From positions 1-21,670 of the forward strand of contig PFBB01000004.1 of assembly GCA_002773475.1 (NCBI GenBank): 21,670 nucleotides of DNA. The letters are read 5' to 3'. This stretch comes from Candidatus Harrisonbacteria bacterium CG10_big_fil_rev_8_21_14_0_10_44_23. Lineage in GTDB: Bacteria; Patescibacteriota; Minisyncoccia; UBA6257; 1-14-0-10-44-23. Position numbers and translations under genes: made by a program. The notes under the pieces were generated by a model. The model saw only the letters and a list, made by a program, of their open reading frames with translations, did no database searches and had not been told where the DNA came from. Of this stretch, positions 1 through 7,482 are shown in pieces; positions within the stretch are counted from its first letter, which is position 1; each line of letters starts with the position of its first letter.

Positions 1-726
1 TTGGGCTGGGTCATTGTTGTAGTCGGCTATCAACAAGGTGAGATTCTTTTGAAAAGCCGCTAGTTCGATTGCCTCCTTGTGAAAGTCCGCCAAAGGTCTT
101 GGTACCGGCGTTTGCAGAAGCTGGTTTTCTAGGTTTTCAAAAACCGAAACCATTTGAGCCAAATTTCCTCGCTTAAAGTCTTCTTCGGTTATAGAAACTC
201 CTAGGGCGACGGAAGAATTAATTTGATTGTATTTTTCGATGTAGGCCAATTGATCTTCGCGGCTCGTCTTATTGGATATTATTATGTCGGAATCTTTTAG
301 AGATGGGCGAAGATCGGCTGGCTCAAATTTGGCGAGCGCCTCGGCTAGGGTTTGCTCAATTAACTCCTCTGGGTTGCGGGATTTTATGTAATTTGTTTGG
401 CTATCTAAATCAGTGCCTGGCCCTTCTGGGTTTTGCTCAATTATCTCTTTAGCAATCGCCTCGCCAACGGAGTTTGTAAGATTGCTTTTTGCCGGGCTGG
501 GTAATTTAGCAAACGGCTTCTCAAAGCTGGGCTGGGGGCTGCCAAGCTGGGGCTCCGTTTGAAGGTGCGCTCGGTTACCAAAAATAAAAATTGTGGTTAT
601 GAAGACAACCACAGAAATAGCCACAATGTAGGCAAGTTTTTTTAAAATTGAGCTGGTTTTTATATTTTCCCCAGGGTATTGCATAGCAAAATTTCCAGAT
701 GAATCCGGTATAGCTTGATTATACAC
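1..726 (-). CDS. Membrane-anchored protein of unknown function (partial, C-terminus outside window)
   Basis: An open frame runs from a GTG at 726 down to the window edge (242 codons visible, no stop). The GTG is preceded by AGGAAA with an 8-nt spacer, which makes it the best start; an in-frame ATG at 684 is the alternative. A short polar N-terminus is followed by one hydrophobic segment at about residues 31-50. The rest is a polar, Glu/Asn/Pro-rich region with helical character, probably outside the cytoplasm. It lies 36 nt after the rsmA stop on the same strand, so it is probably co-transcribed with rsmA. I recognise no family. It could be a substrate-binding or cell-surface protein, but nothing in the sequence shows this. 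Confidence 0.75.
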   Translation of the reverse strand, partial: MYNQAIPDSSGNFAMQYPGENIKTSSILKKLAYIVAISVVVFITTIFIFGNRAHLQTEPQLGSPQPSFEKPFAKLPSPAKSNLTNSVGEAIAKEIIEQNPEGPGTDLDSQTNYIKSRNPEELIEQTLAEALAKFEPADLRPSLKDSDIIISNKTSREDQLAYIEKYNQINSSVALGVSITEEDFKRGNLAQMVSVFENLENQLLQTPVPRPLADFHKEAIELAAFQKNLTLLIADYNNDPAQ

Positions 727-762
727 CAAAACACTTTCCTATATAAGCAGGAAATTTTGTCT

Positions 763-1545
763 TTAGTGGAAAAGGGTGGCTAGATTGGCTAAGTCCTCAA
801 CAGATAATTCTTGGGCTCTCGTTTTTTCATCCATCTTTATTTGCTTTAGGGCGGCTAGGATTGTTTCTTTCTCAAGTTGCGGGAAGGCGCTAGAGAGATT
901 GTTTAAAAGAGTCTTGCGCGGTTGCTTAAAGGCGGCAGAAATCAGATTATAGAAGCTTTCTGATCCCTCTGGTTGCGGGGTTTTAGTGGTTAAGAGCACG
1001 GCGGCGGATTCAACTTTTGGCGGTGGGTCAAAATCGGTGTTAGGGATATAGAATAAGATCTGAGCATCCGCCCAAAACTGAGTAGCGGAGGACAAAAGGC
1101 TGGATTTTCCTTTTGCGGCACAAATCCTCTCAGCAACCTCTTTTTGAAAGGTGAAAACGGCTACAGACGGCTTGTTTTCTAGCTCAGATAGAATTCGCAG
1201 AATTCTGCCACTTAAATAATACGGCAAATTTCCCACAAGTTTGAATTGCGGATATTTTGTGCTTAATTTGCCTAATTCCGTTAAGATATCACCAGCGATT
1301 ATTTCTACCACTGGGTCGGTTTTGTGCTTTTCAAACAACTCAAGCGCTAGGTGGCGATCTTTTTCAACTGCAATAAGTTTGGCTTTTTTGTCTTGACAGT
1401 CTCTCAGTAATAAGTCGGTTAGTGCTCCGGGTCCTGGGCCAACCTCAATCACAACATCTCCCTCCCCTATCTCCAGTTGGGTGACAATTTTTTTCGCCAG
1501 AGCGGAATTTATTAGAAAGTGTTGGCCGAGAAGCTTGTTTATCAC
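763..1545 (-). CDS. rsmA: 16S rRNA dimethyladenosine transferase RsmA (KsgA)
   Basis: SAM-dependent methyltransferase that dimethylates two adjacent adenines near the 3' end of 16S rRNA in late 30S assembly. The 260 aa match the family's usual length (about 270). Visible motifs are GQHFL near residue 7, the SAM-binding EVGPGPGALT at 34-43, an acidic E61 with D63, GD at 85-86, the NLPYY target-adenine motif at 106-110, and the FDPPPKVESA segment at 172-181. The start is a GTG at 1545, with TGGAG only 3-4 nt upstream; the next in-frame candidates would remove the conserved GQHFL. Its 5' leader contains the 7-nt tandem array at 1554-1588. The unknown membrane protein follows 36 nt downstream on the same strand. 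Confidence 0.95.
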   Translation of the reverse strand: MINKLLGQHFLINSALAKKIVTQLEIGEGDVVIEVGPGPGALTDLLLRDCQDKKAKLIAVEKDRHLALELFEKHKTDPVVEIIAGDILTELGKLSTKYPQFKLVGNLPYYLSGRILRILSELENKPSVAVFTFQKEVAERICAAKGKSSLLSSATQFWADAQILFYIPNTDFDPPPKVESAAVLLTTKTPQPEGSESFYNLISAAFKQPRKTLLNNLSSAFPQLEKETILAALKQIKMDEKTRAQELSVEDLANLATLFH

Positions 1546-1553
1546 AAGCTCCA

Positions 1554-1588
1554 GTATCTAGTATTTAGTATCAAGTATCAAGTATCAA
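1554..1588. repeat. Heptanucleotide tandem array, 5 units
   Basis: Five uninterrupted 7-nt units with consensus GTATCAA (plus strand); the first two units vary in the last three bases. The array lies 8 nt upstream of the rsmA start codon and would form the mRNA leader. Looser 7-nt phasing of purine-rich units seems to continue to about 1650. Read on the minus strand, the units look like TTGATA and TAAATA promoter boxes, but the spacing does not suit a standard promoter. Confidence 0.8.
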
Positions 1589-1659
1589 AGTGGGACAAAG
1601 GAGTAGTTTGTGGCAAGAAGAAAGGGGGAAGGGAGATATGGGAAGGAGAGTTGATTTAT

Positions 1660-1710
1660 AAAAAATCAATCCTTAATTTTAAATAATTATATTGTGATTT
1701 TAAGGATTGA
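1660..1710 (-). terminator. Candidate intrinsic terminator of the uvrD-like gene
   Basis: Inverted repeat with arms at 1666-1676 and 1700-1710 (11 bp, arm TCAATCCTTAA) and a 23-nt loop. On the minus strand it is followed directly by six T (1660-1665). The stem is AT-rich and the loop large, so strength is uncertain. It lies about 55 nt past the helicase stop and before rsmA. Confidence 0.5.
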
Positions 1711-1748
1711 GAATTATTTAGGATTTAAATATTGGAGTTTGATGCTTT

Positions 1749-1770
1749 GATTAAGCCAAATGGCTTAATC
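1749..1770. repeat. Perfect inverted repeat over the helicase stop codon
   Basis: Arms GATTAAGCCA (1749-1758) and TGGCTTAATC (1761-1770) are perfect 10-bp complements around two bases. The TAA stop of the helicase gene lies in one arm. No T-run follows on the minus strand, so it is not a standard terminator; it may protect the 3' end of the mRNA. Confidence 0.6.
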
Positions 1771-3561
1771 AATATACATTTCATCTTCATCTGGAAGCCA
1801 ATAGTCTCGCCCATCAGAGTTTTGAAACTGGCACAACTCGTCGGGAATCTCGTAAAGAAATCTTGAGGGGGTAAAAAAGTAGGAAAAATACAAACGATTT
1901 TTAGCGCGAGTTATGGCAACATACATCAAACGACGTTCTTCTTCTACCTCGTCGCTTTTTAGCATCGATTTCTCGTGCGGAAGTATCCCCTCACTAAGCC
2001 CAATAACAAAAACTGTATCAAATTCTAATCCTTTAGAAATATGAACAGTCATCAAGAGGACGTCAGGGTTGCTAATCTGGTCGTCAATTTTATCGCTGGC
2101 CTGGAGAAGAGAAATTCTTTCTAATAATTCTTCGGGGTTTTCATCGTATTGCAAAGCGAAGCTAATCAACTCGCTAATGTTCTCCAATCTTTCTGGGGCG
2201 TTGAGATATTTGTCCTTCAACCACTCTTTGTAGCCAACCGCGTCCAAGAAGATTTCGATTCGGCCCAAGCTGTTTGGCGCGATGTGGCCTTCTTCAACTT
2301 GATTAAAAAATGGAGCCGAGCGGCGCTTCCCTAAAGATGTTTCAATTCTTTCTTTAGCGCTTTGGTCAAATGGATTAACAGTAAAACGTAGAGCGGCGAC
2401 CACATCTTTAACTTCTTTACGATCGTAAAATCTTGGTCCGCCAAAAATCTTGTAGCTAATACCGTACTGCAAGAGAGCTTGTTCTACGGCGCGAGATTGC
2501 GCGTTGGTGCGATACAAAACGGCAACCGACTGTTTTGGGTGCTTGCGCCGTAAAGCCTGAATTTCACTGGCTAACCAGAGGGCTTCGTCTTCTTGAGAGC
2601 CAGCAGAAATCACCTGAATTGGCTCTCCAGATGCGTTGTCGGTCCAAAGAGTTTTTGGAGTTTGCTTGGTGTTGTTAGCTATTAAGGCGTTGGCGGCGGC
2701 GATAATCGTTTTGGTCGATCGATAGGCTTGTTCTAGCTTTACAATTTTTGCATTTGGCCAATCCCTCGCGAAGTTTAAGAAGTTGCGATAATCGGCTCCC
2801 CTAAAGCGGTATATAGATTGTGCGTCATCGCCGACAACATTGAGGTTTTGGTGTTTTTTGACCAGCAGACGAACTAACTCGTATTGCGATCTATTGATGT
2901 CTTGATACTCATCAACTAAAACATAATCAAATAAATCTTGATATTGTTTTAAGACTTCTGGATTTTTTTGGAGCAGTAAGATCGTTTTAGCAATAAGGTC
3001 ATCAAAGTCAAAAGCATTAGATTTTTCTAATTTTTCTTCGTAGCGGCGGTGAGCTTCATAAAGAATTTGATCTTCTTCACTGGAGCTCTCCTTCAACATT
3101 TCTGGATTTTGTAGTTCGCTCTTGATCCGAGAAATCTTTGCTTTTAAAACTGCTGGACGGTAATGCTCTCTAGGTAAATCTAATTCTTTGATGATGTGGC
3201 GAACCATTCTAGAGCTGTCGTCATCGTCGTAAATCGAAAATCCGGGGCGGCGATCGGTTTTTTGGATTTCGTTTTTAAGAATCCTTAAGCCAAAGGAGTG
3301 AAACGTCCCAATGAAGGGCTTGCCAATAGTTGGAAGATCTCCCGCGGACCGTTTTTTTGTATTAAAAACCTGCTCATACATTTGATCAGCGGCTTTATTG
3401 GTGAAGGTTATGGCCACAATTCTTTCTGGGGCAGTTCCTCGCTCGATTAGAAATCTTAGACGACTAGTTAGGGCGCGGGTCTTTCCCGATCCGGCACCAG
3501 CAGCCATCAAAAGTGGTCCTTCGCCGTGCTCGACGGCTTCTTTTTGACGATCATTTAGCAT
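1765..3561 (-). CDS. uvrD: UvrD/PcrA-like superfamily 1A DNA helicase, compact
   Basis: ATP-dependent 3'-5' DNA helicase for repair and replication restart. All SF1A motifs are visible: Q motif at 2-8, Walker A GAGSGKT at 22-28, ITFTNKAA at 51-58, GTFHSF at 85-90, Walker B VDEYQD at 216-221, GDDAQSIYRFRGAD at 244-257, QAYRS at 279-282, TVHISKGLEFD at 505-515 and YVAITRAKN at 547-555. At 598 aa it is shorter than typical UvrD/PcrA (about 720). The 2B region between residues about 383 and 500 is reduced and the Tudor-like C-terminal tail is missing. Start ATG at 3561 has no Shine-Dalgarno; a promoter at 3574-3601 predicts a leader of only about 6 nt. Divergent from the M23 peptidase gene. Confidence 0.93.
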   Translation of the reverse strand: MLNDRQKEAVEHGEGPLLMAAGAGSGKTRALTSRLRFLIERGTAPERIVAITFTNKAADQMYEQVFNTKKRSAGDLPTIGKPFIGTFHSFGLRILKNEIQKTDRRPGFSIYDDDDSSRMVRHIIKELDLPREHYRPAVLKAKISRIKSELQNPEMLKESSSEEDQILYEAHRRYEEKLEKSNAFDFDDLIAKTILLLQKNPEVLKQYQDLFDYVLVDEYQDINRSQYELVRLLVKKHQNLNVVGDDAQSIYRFRGADYRNFLNFARDWPNAKIVKLEQAYRSTKTIIAAANALIANNTKQTPKTLWTDNASGEPIQVISAGSQEDEALWLASEIQALRRKHPKQSVAVLYRTNAQSRAVEQALLQYGISYKIFGGPRFYDRKEVKDVVAALRFTVNPFDQSAKERIETSLGKRRSAPFFNQVEEGHIAPNSLGRIEIFLDAVGYKEWLKDKYLNAPERLENISELISFALQYDENPEELLERISLLQASDKIDDQISNPDVLLMTVHISKGLEFDTVFVIGLSEGILPHEKSMLKSDEVEEERRLMYVAITRAKNRLYFSYFFTPSRFLYEIPDELCQFQNSDGRDYWLPDEDEMYID

Positions 3562-3573
3562 GTTGGTGTATAA

Positions 3574-3601
3574 ACTATATATTAGAACGACAAATAATCA
3601 A
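3574..3601 (-). promoter_or_regulatory. Sigma70-like promoter of the helicase gene
   Basis: On the minus strand: -35 TTGATT (3601-3596), 16-nt spacer, -10 TATAGT (3579-3574). The -10 ends 12 nt before the ATG, so transcription should begin within a few bases of the start codon. Confidence 0.5.
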
Positions 3602-3646
3602 AAGAATCATAAACTAACACAATTTTGAGATATTTTAGTCAAGGAA

Positions 3647-3674
3647 TTGACGGATAACTTAACCCTGATAGAAT
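3647..3674 (+). promoter_or_regulatory. Sigma70-like promoter of the LysM/M23 gene
   Basis: -35 TTGACG (3647-3652), 16-nt spacer, -10 TAGAAT (3669-3674); each box matches consensus at five of six positions. It sits about 45 nt upstream of the open frame of the M23 peptidase. Confidence 0.6.
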
Positions 3675-3718
3675 TGCCTTGTTAGTCCGTTTGGTCGCAT
3701 TAAAGTAAATCTCTTCTT

Positions 3719-4792
3719 TTGGAATGCCTCGTGGCAGACAAGGGAGGTGAAAGGCTTATTCTTACTCAAGACGAACCTTCAGATAGACAGTTAAAAACAA
3801 GAAAAAGTTGGACTTTACCCGCAAGCGTTGTGCTAGGCGGTATTATTTTAGGCTTATTTCTCTTCTCTGGAGTCCAATCTGTGGAGGGAGAGCCAATTAT
3901 GGGTGGTCCGGTAAGCTCTGGTAGTGATCAGGGCTTTATTGTTGCTAGTGACGCACCGGGAGACCTAACTTTAGCCGAGGACCCAGAGTCTTCTCTTGGG
4001 TTTGTTATATTAGAGGCGGACGCGGCCTTGGCTGCCGATAGCCCATTTGCTGGAGGGGGCGCTCTACCAAACCGAGATGAGATTATCGTTTACAAAATAG
4101 AAGAGGGAGACACCCTGTCGGTAATTGCGGAAAAATTTGGAATTTCTTTAAGCACGATATTGTGGGCCAACTCTGGCGTTAGTGCAAACAAGGTTAGACC
4201 TGGGCAGGAGATAACCATTCTTCCTGTTTCGGGTGTTCGCCACGTTGTTTTGAAAGGAGATACTTTAGTGGGAGTGGCTCGGCAATATCAAGTCTCAACT
4301 GCTTCAGTAAGAGAGTCTAACGAGATTGGGGCAGATAATATTTTGGTGATAGGGCAAGAATTGATTATCCCCGGAGGAAAACCAAGGGTTAGTCCCCGAT
4401 CGATTAGTAGCGGCAGCTCGAGCCTACCCAATTATTCTGATTATTATATTCTTCCAGCCCGAGGATATAACTGGGGTGTTTTACATGGAAGGAACGGAGT
4501 AGATATCGCTAATGCTTGTGGCACAACTGGAATATATGCTTCTGCGGCTGGAACGGTTAGAACGGCTGGTTATGGCTGGAATGGAGGATATGGAAACATG
4601 GTTAAGATTTCTCACAGCAACAGCACCCAAACACTTTACGCCCACATGTCTTCAATCGCGGTTAACGTTGGTGAGTATGTGGAGCAAGGAGAGCTTATCG
4701 GATATGTAGGAAACACTGGTAAGGTGGTTGGGGCAACTGGATGCCACCTACACTTTGAGGTAAGCGGAGCACGCAACCCATTCGCTCACTAA
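3719..4792 (+). CDS. Membrane-anchored peptidoglycan hydrolase: two LysM domains plus M23 metallopeptidase
   Basis: Probable cell-wall endopeptidase that cuts peptide cross-bridges outside the membrane. One membrane segment at about residues 33-52 is followed by a low-complexity linker, LysM 1 at about 123-169 (YKIEEGDTLSVIAEKFGIS), LysM 2 at about 173-218 and the M23 domain from about 245 to the end. Zinc ligands and catalytic residues are visible: H256 and D262 in HGRNGVD, H309 in YAHMS, and H343/H345 in HLHFE, so it should be active. The start is uncertain: TTG at 3719 has no clear Shine-Dalgarno, and an in-frame GTG at 3731 would remove only four residues. A GGGAGG at 3743 would suit only a non-canonical ATT start. 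It converges on the AbrB-like gene at 4811. Confidence 0.92.
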   Translation: MECLVADKGGERLILTQDEPSDRQLKTRKSWTLPASVVLGGIILGLFLFSGVQSVEGEPIMGGPVSSGSDQGFIVASDAPGDLTLAEDPESSLGFVILEADAALAADSPFAGGGALPNRDEIIVYKIEEGDTLSVIAEKFGISLSTILWANSGVSANKVRPGQEITILPVSGVRHVVLKGDTLVGVARQYQVSTASVRESNEIGADNILVIGQELIIPGGKPRVSPRSISSGSSSLPNYSDYYILPARGYNWGVLHGRNGVDIANACGTTGIYASAAGTVRTAGYGWNGGYGNMVKISHSNSTQTLYAHMSSIAVNVGEYVEQGELIGYVGNTGKVVGATGCHLHFEVSGARNPFAH

Positions 4793-4810
4793 TAAAGACT
4801 GGCTGGAAAA

Positions 4811-4987
4811 CTACTCTACCCAATCTTCTATGGTGATTTTTTTATTTTTTAAATTGACCACGACTTTTTGCCCTTCTTGCCAGCGGAGGGCGCGAACGAT
4901 GGCGATTGGCAAGGTTAGAGCTACGCTCCTCTTACTACCGATCCGGAAAAGCTTTCGAATATTTTCGTCCCCTATTTTTCTACGCAT
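4811..4987 (-). CDS. Small SpoVT/AbrB-like DNA-binding protein
   Basis: A 58-codon frame from ATG at 4987 to TAG at 4811. The translation has the swapped-hairpin AbrB/MazE look: basic N-terminus, FRIGSKRSVALTLP, IVRALRW, EGQKVVV, then alternating hydrophobics to ITIEDW. Proteins of this type bind DNA as dimers and act as transition-state regulators or antitoxins. No toxin gene is adjacent: the neighbours are an M23 peptidase (convergent) and a membrane protein (divergent), so a stand-alone regulator is more likely. A perfect TATAAT lies about 52 nt upstream, next to a 14-bp inverted repeat that could be its operator. No Shine-Dalgarno is visible. The family call is by eye from the motif pattern. 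Confidence 0.7.
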   Translation of the reverse strand: MRRKIGDENIRKLFRIGSKRSVALTLPIAIVRALRWQEGQKVVVNLKNKKITIEDWVE

Positions 4988-5038
4988 ATAAATAATTGGT
5001 AATTAATTTTTAAAATTGATTTGTAATAAGGCAATTTA

Positions 5039-5044
5039 ATTATA
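5039..5044 (-). promoter_or_regulatory. -10 box for the AbrB-like gene
   Basis: Perfect TATAAT on the minus strand. No good -35 is visible at 16-18 nt; the expected -35 position falls inside the inverted repeat at 5050-5087. Confidence 0.45.
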
Positions 5045-5049
5045 CCCCA

Positions 5050-5087
5050 TTGCGCTAGAGCTAATTCTAGAGCTAGCTCTAGCGCAA
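5050..5087. repeat. 14-bp perfect inverted repeat in the divergent gap (candidate operator)
   Basis: Arms at 5050-5063 and 5074-5087 are perfectly complementary over 14 bp (TTGCGCTAGAGCTA as left arm). The 10-nt loop again contains a CTAGAGC element, so the site holds several half-site-like repeats. No T-run follows on either strand, which argues against a terminator. It lies between the AbrB-like gene (minus) and the membrane-protein gene (plus) and covers the -35 position of the former. Confidence 0.65.
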
Positions 5088-5173
5088 GCAAAATAGGGGC
5101 TTTATGTAGGGGGGCGGCGGTGGGTAGGGATGGTTGGTTTGGAGGATGAGCATTGCTGGTTTAGTGTTAAAAT

Positions 5174-5527
5174 ATGGTTATGGCAAGACGAAAACCTCTT
5201 GGGCTAATCGCTTTTTTGTTTCTATTCCCTGCCGCTGTCTTAGTGGATATAATAAGTTTCATCCCCGTATTGGGAAACATAATTAGCCTACTATTCATTG
5301 GAGCCTGTCGTTTAATCTTCTTTGTTGCCGGAATAAAAACTCGGGGGCTTAATGCCGTATCTTTCGCTAGCGCAGTTATCGAGGGAATCCCCTTGTTGTC
5401 AATTATTCCCGGCGCAACCTTTTTTGTGGTGGCGGTGTATCTGGGAGGCCTGGGGCACAAAAAGGAGAAAAATGAAGGCTCGGGTGCGGAAGTAGTAAAA
5501 ATGGACGATTATAGAGAGGACGCTTAA
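5174..5527 (+). CDS. Small membrane protein of unknown function
   Basis: 117 aa. Hydrophobic stretches at about residues 9-28, 30-55 and 77-95 suggest two or three membrane passes, with similar LxDIISFIPVLGNI and IEGIPLLSIIPG turns that may be an internal repeat. The tail is short, charged and cytoplasmic-looking. I do not recognise a family with certainty. ATG at 5174 and ATG at 5180 are both possible starts; TAAAAT ends directly before 5174, so a leaderless transcript starting near 5180 is possible. Divergent from the AbrB-like gene, with the 14-bp inverted repeat between them. A T7 run (about 5545-5551) follows, but its stem is weak. Confidence 0.75.
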   Translation: MVMARRKPLGLIAFLFLFPAAVLVDIISFIPVLGNIISLLFIGACRLIFFVAGIKTRGLNAVSFASAVIEGIPLLSIIPGATFFVVAVYLGGLGHKKEKNEGSGAEVVKMDDYREDA

Positions 5528-5585
5528 GACATGGCGGCTTAGGGGTTTTTTTGCTAATATCACAATAATTAATCAAGAAAAAATT

Positions 5586-5939
5586 ATGCTTACAAAAGAG
5601 AAAATAGAGGAGTATAAACAAAAGCTGGAGGCGGAAAGAGTACGAATTGAGGCGGAAATGGATGAGTTGGATAAACCAGTAGATATGAGCGACAATCTTG
5701 GGAATCGAGAGGATGAAGAAACAGACGAGGCAGAAGAGTTTAGCACAAACCAAGGCATTGCTCAGCCGCTAAAGATGGAGCACGAGGAAGTTGTTGCGGC
5801 GCTTCACAAAATTGACATAGGGGGTTATGGAAAATGTGAGAAGACCGGCAAGGATATAGAGGACGAGGTGTTGGAGGTTAATCCGGCAGCGCGATATTGT
5901 AAGGAGGTAGTCGAAGAACTAAATGAGAAGGGCGAATAG
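5586..5939 (+). CDS. DksA/TraR-like protein with a degenerate zinc finger
   Basis: 117 aa, the size of short DksA/TraR proteins, which bind RNA polymerase through its secondary channel and alter initiation. Residues 1-35 form a charged helix, 36-60 is an acidic loop (the coiled-coil tip region), and the C-terminal finger begins IGGYGKCEKTGKDI. A C4 finger would have CxxC twice; here the positions read C84-T87 and C105-V108, so two of four zinc ligands are gone. This resembles, from memory, zinc-independent DksA2 proteins that also keep only two cysteines. No Shine-Dalgarno precedes ATG 5586. An intrinsic terminator overlaps the stop codon. Confidence 0.85.
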   Translation: MLTKEKIEEYKQKLEAERVRIEAEMDELDKPVDMSDNLGNREDEETDEAEEFSTNQGIAQPLKMEHEEVVAALHKIDIGGYGKCEKTGKDIEDEVLEVNPAARYCKEVVEELNEKGE

Positions 5940-5953
5940 CCCTTTTCTTTTTT
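5925..5953 (+). terminator. Intrinsic terminator overlapping the dksA-like stop codon
   Basis: Stem arms GAGAAGGGC (5925-5933) and GCCCTTTTC (5939-5947), with one G-U pair, a 5-nt loop that contains part of the TAG stop, and a T-rich tail to 5953. It ends five bases before the comM ATG. Confidence 0.7.
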
Positions 5954-5958
5954 AAAAA

Positions 5959-7479
5959 ATGAGCCAAGTTGCAAAAATTTACTCAGCAGAGATTGAGGGA
6001 GTGGAGGCAATACCGGTTGAGGTGGAGACCGATGTGTCGGTTGGTCTGCATAACTTTTCTATTGTTGGCTTGGCGGACAAAGCCTTGTCAGAAGCTAAAG
6101 AACGAGTGAACTCAGCGATAAAAAACGTTGGAATAAGAGCCCCGAGTCAGGAAAATAGAAAGATTGTGGTAAATCTAGCTCCTGGAGATTTAAAGAAATC
6201 TGGGACGCAGTACGATCTGCCGATTGCATTGGGTTATTTGATGGCCAACCAACAAGTTCGAGCCGATAATCTAAACGATTGCTTATTTGCGGGAGAGCTA
6301 TCTCTGCGAGGTGGGCTAAGAAGAATAAATGGAGCTCTAAGTATCGCGCATTTGGCGAAGGCATTGAGGAAGAAGAAACTATATATTTCTGCCGACAGCG
6401 CGGAAGAAGCCGCACTGGTGCCAGAGGTGCAGGTTTTCCCTATTTCAACCCTGCAGGAAATAATTGATCATCTTGAGGGCCGGAAGTTAATCACTCCCCT
6501 TAAACCAACTAAGCCAGAGTCGGTGGACGAGGAGGTTGTGGTGGATATTGCCGATATAAAGGGACAAGAGCTGGGAAAGCGCGCTTTAATGATTTGTGCC
6601 GCTGGTGGGCACAATCTTTTAATGAGCGGGCCTCCGGGAACCGGGAAAAGTATGTTAGCGCAGGCGCTAGCTTCGGTTTTGCCAAAGCTACGGTTGGAAG
6701 AGATTATCGAATTAACGAAGATATATAGCTCTGCTGGTTTGCTAAATGGAGCCTATGTAAAACAACGTCCGTTTCGTTCGCCTCATCAAAGCGCGTCAGT
6801 GCCCGCAATTGTTGGTGGTGGGCAGACTCCGCGCCCTGGAGAAATTAGTCTGGCGCATAAAGGAGTTTTGTTTCTGGATGAGATGCCAGAGTTTCGTCGC
6901 GATCTTTTAGAGTCTTTGCGCCAGCCGCTTGAATCAGGGAGAGCGCTGATAAGTCGGGTGCGAGGAAATTTGGTGTTTCCCGCGGAGTTTGTTTTGGTGG
7001 CAGCGATGAACCCTTGTCCATGTGGATATTTAAATGATGAAGAGAAAACTTGTAAGTGCAGCGCGCATGAAGTATTGCGATATAGGAAAAAGATTTCTGG
7101 CCCCCTCCTGGACCGTATTGATATCCAAATCCATGTACCGAGGATTAAATTGGAAGAATTAAAAAGAGAAAGGAACGCGCAAACTCTAGACAGTTCACAA
7201 GTGAGAGACAAAATTGAAGCGGCGCGAGACAGGCAGATGAAAAGACAGGGGCGACTTAATTCGGCGCTGAGCTCAAAAGGGATTGAGCGGATAGTTAATC
7301 TAAGCCCAGAGGCAGATGATTTTGCTAAAAGGGCCTTTCAGGAAAATGCTATGAGTACACGCGCCTATTTTAGAGCCCTAAAGACGGCGCGCACCATTGC
7401 GGATTTAGAGGGGAGAGAGGTTATCAAAAAAGGCGACCTGGCAGAAGCCTTTCAATATCGCATTAGAGAAGATGGTTAA
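5959..7479 (+). CDS. comM: ComM/YifB-like Mg-chelatase-family AAA+ ATPase
   Basis: Cytoplasmic hexameric ATPase. Characterised ComM is a branch-migration helicase that helps integrate incoming single-stranded DNA during natural transformation. The 506 aa are the usual length. The N-terminal ChlI-like domain spans about 1-180 with VNLAPGDLKKSG at 71-82. The AAA+ core has Walker A GPPGTGKS at 224-231, Walker B VLFLDE at 303-308, sensor Asn in AAMNPCPCG at 348-356 and LLDRIDIQ at 383-390. Cysteines 353, 355, 365 and 367 form the small Cys cluster typical of the family. The ATG at 5959 has no Shine-Dalgarno and lies five bases after the dksA-like terminator. It converges on a minus-strand gene with three bases between stops. 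Confidence 0.95.
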   Translation: MSQVAKIYSAEIEGVEAIPVEVETDVSVGLHNFSIVGLADKALSEAKERVNSAIKNVGIRAPSQENRKIVVNLAPGDLKKSGTQYDLPIALGYLMANQQVRADNLNDCLFAGELSLRGGLRRINGALSIAHLAKALRKKKLYISADSAEEAALVPEVQVFPISTLQEIIDHLEGRKLITPLKPTKPESVDEEVVVDIADIKGQELGKRALMICAAGGHNLLMSGPPGTGKSMLAQALASVLPKLRLEEIIELTKIYSSAGLLNGAYVKQRPFRSPHQSASVPAIVGGGQTPRPGEISLAHKGVLFLDEMPEFRRDLLESLRQPLESGRALISRVRGNLVFPAEFVLVAAMNPCPCGYLNDEEKTCKCSAHEVLRYRKKISGPLLDRIDIQIHVPRIKLEELKRERNAQTLDSSQVRDKIEAARDRQMKRQGRLNSALSSKGIERIVNLSPEADDFAKRAFQENAMSTRAYFRALKTARTIADLEGREVIKKGDLAEAFQYRIREDG

Positions 7480-7482
7480 GGC

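Noticed and set aside
1554..1588. Heptamer array as a CRISPR or an iteron origin
   Set aside because: Units are adjacent with no spacers, only 7 nt long, and no Cas, Rep or DnaA-box context is present.
3724..3750. Tiny upstream frame (8 codons from ATG 3724) ending at a Shine-Dalgarno-like GGGAGGTGA
   Set aside because: It would need an ATT start for the M23 frame; the TTG or GTG start is simpler, and nothing supports a leader peptide.
4811..4987. Toxin-antitoxin pair with the AbrB-like protein as antitoxin
   Set aside because: No small toxin gene lies next to it on the same strand; the neighbours are a peptidase and a divergent membrane protein.
5959..7479. Magnesium chelatase subunit for chlorophyll or cobalamin synthesis
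   Set aside because: The N-terminal domain and CPCG Cys cluster are those of ComM/YifB, and no pigment genes are nearby.
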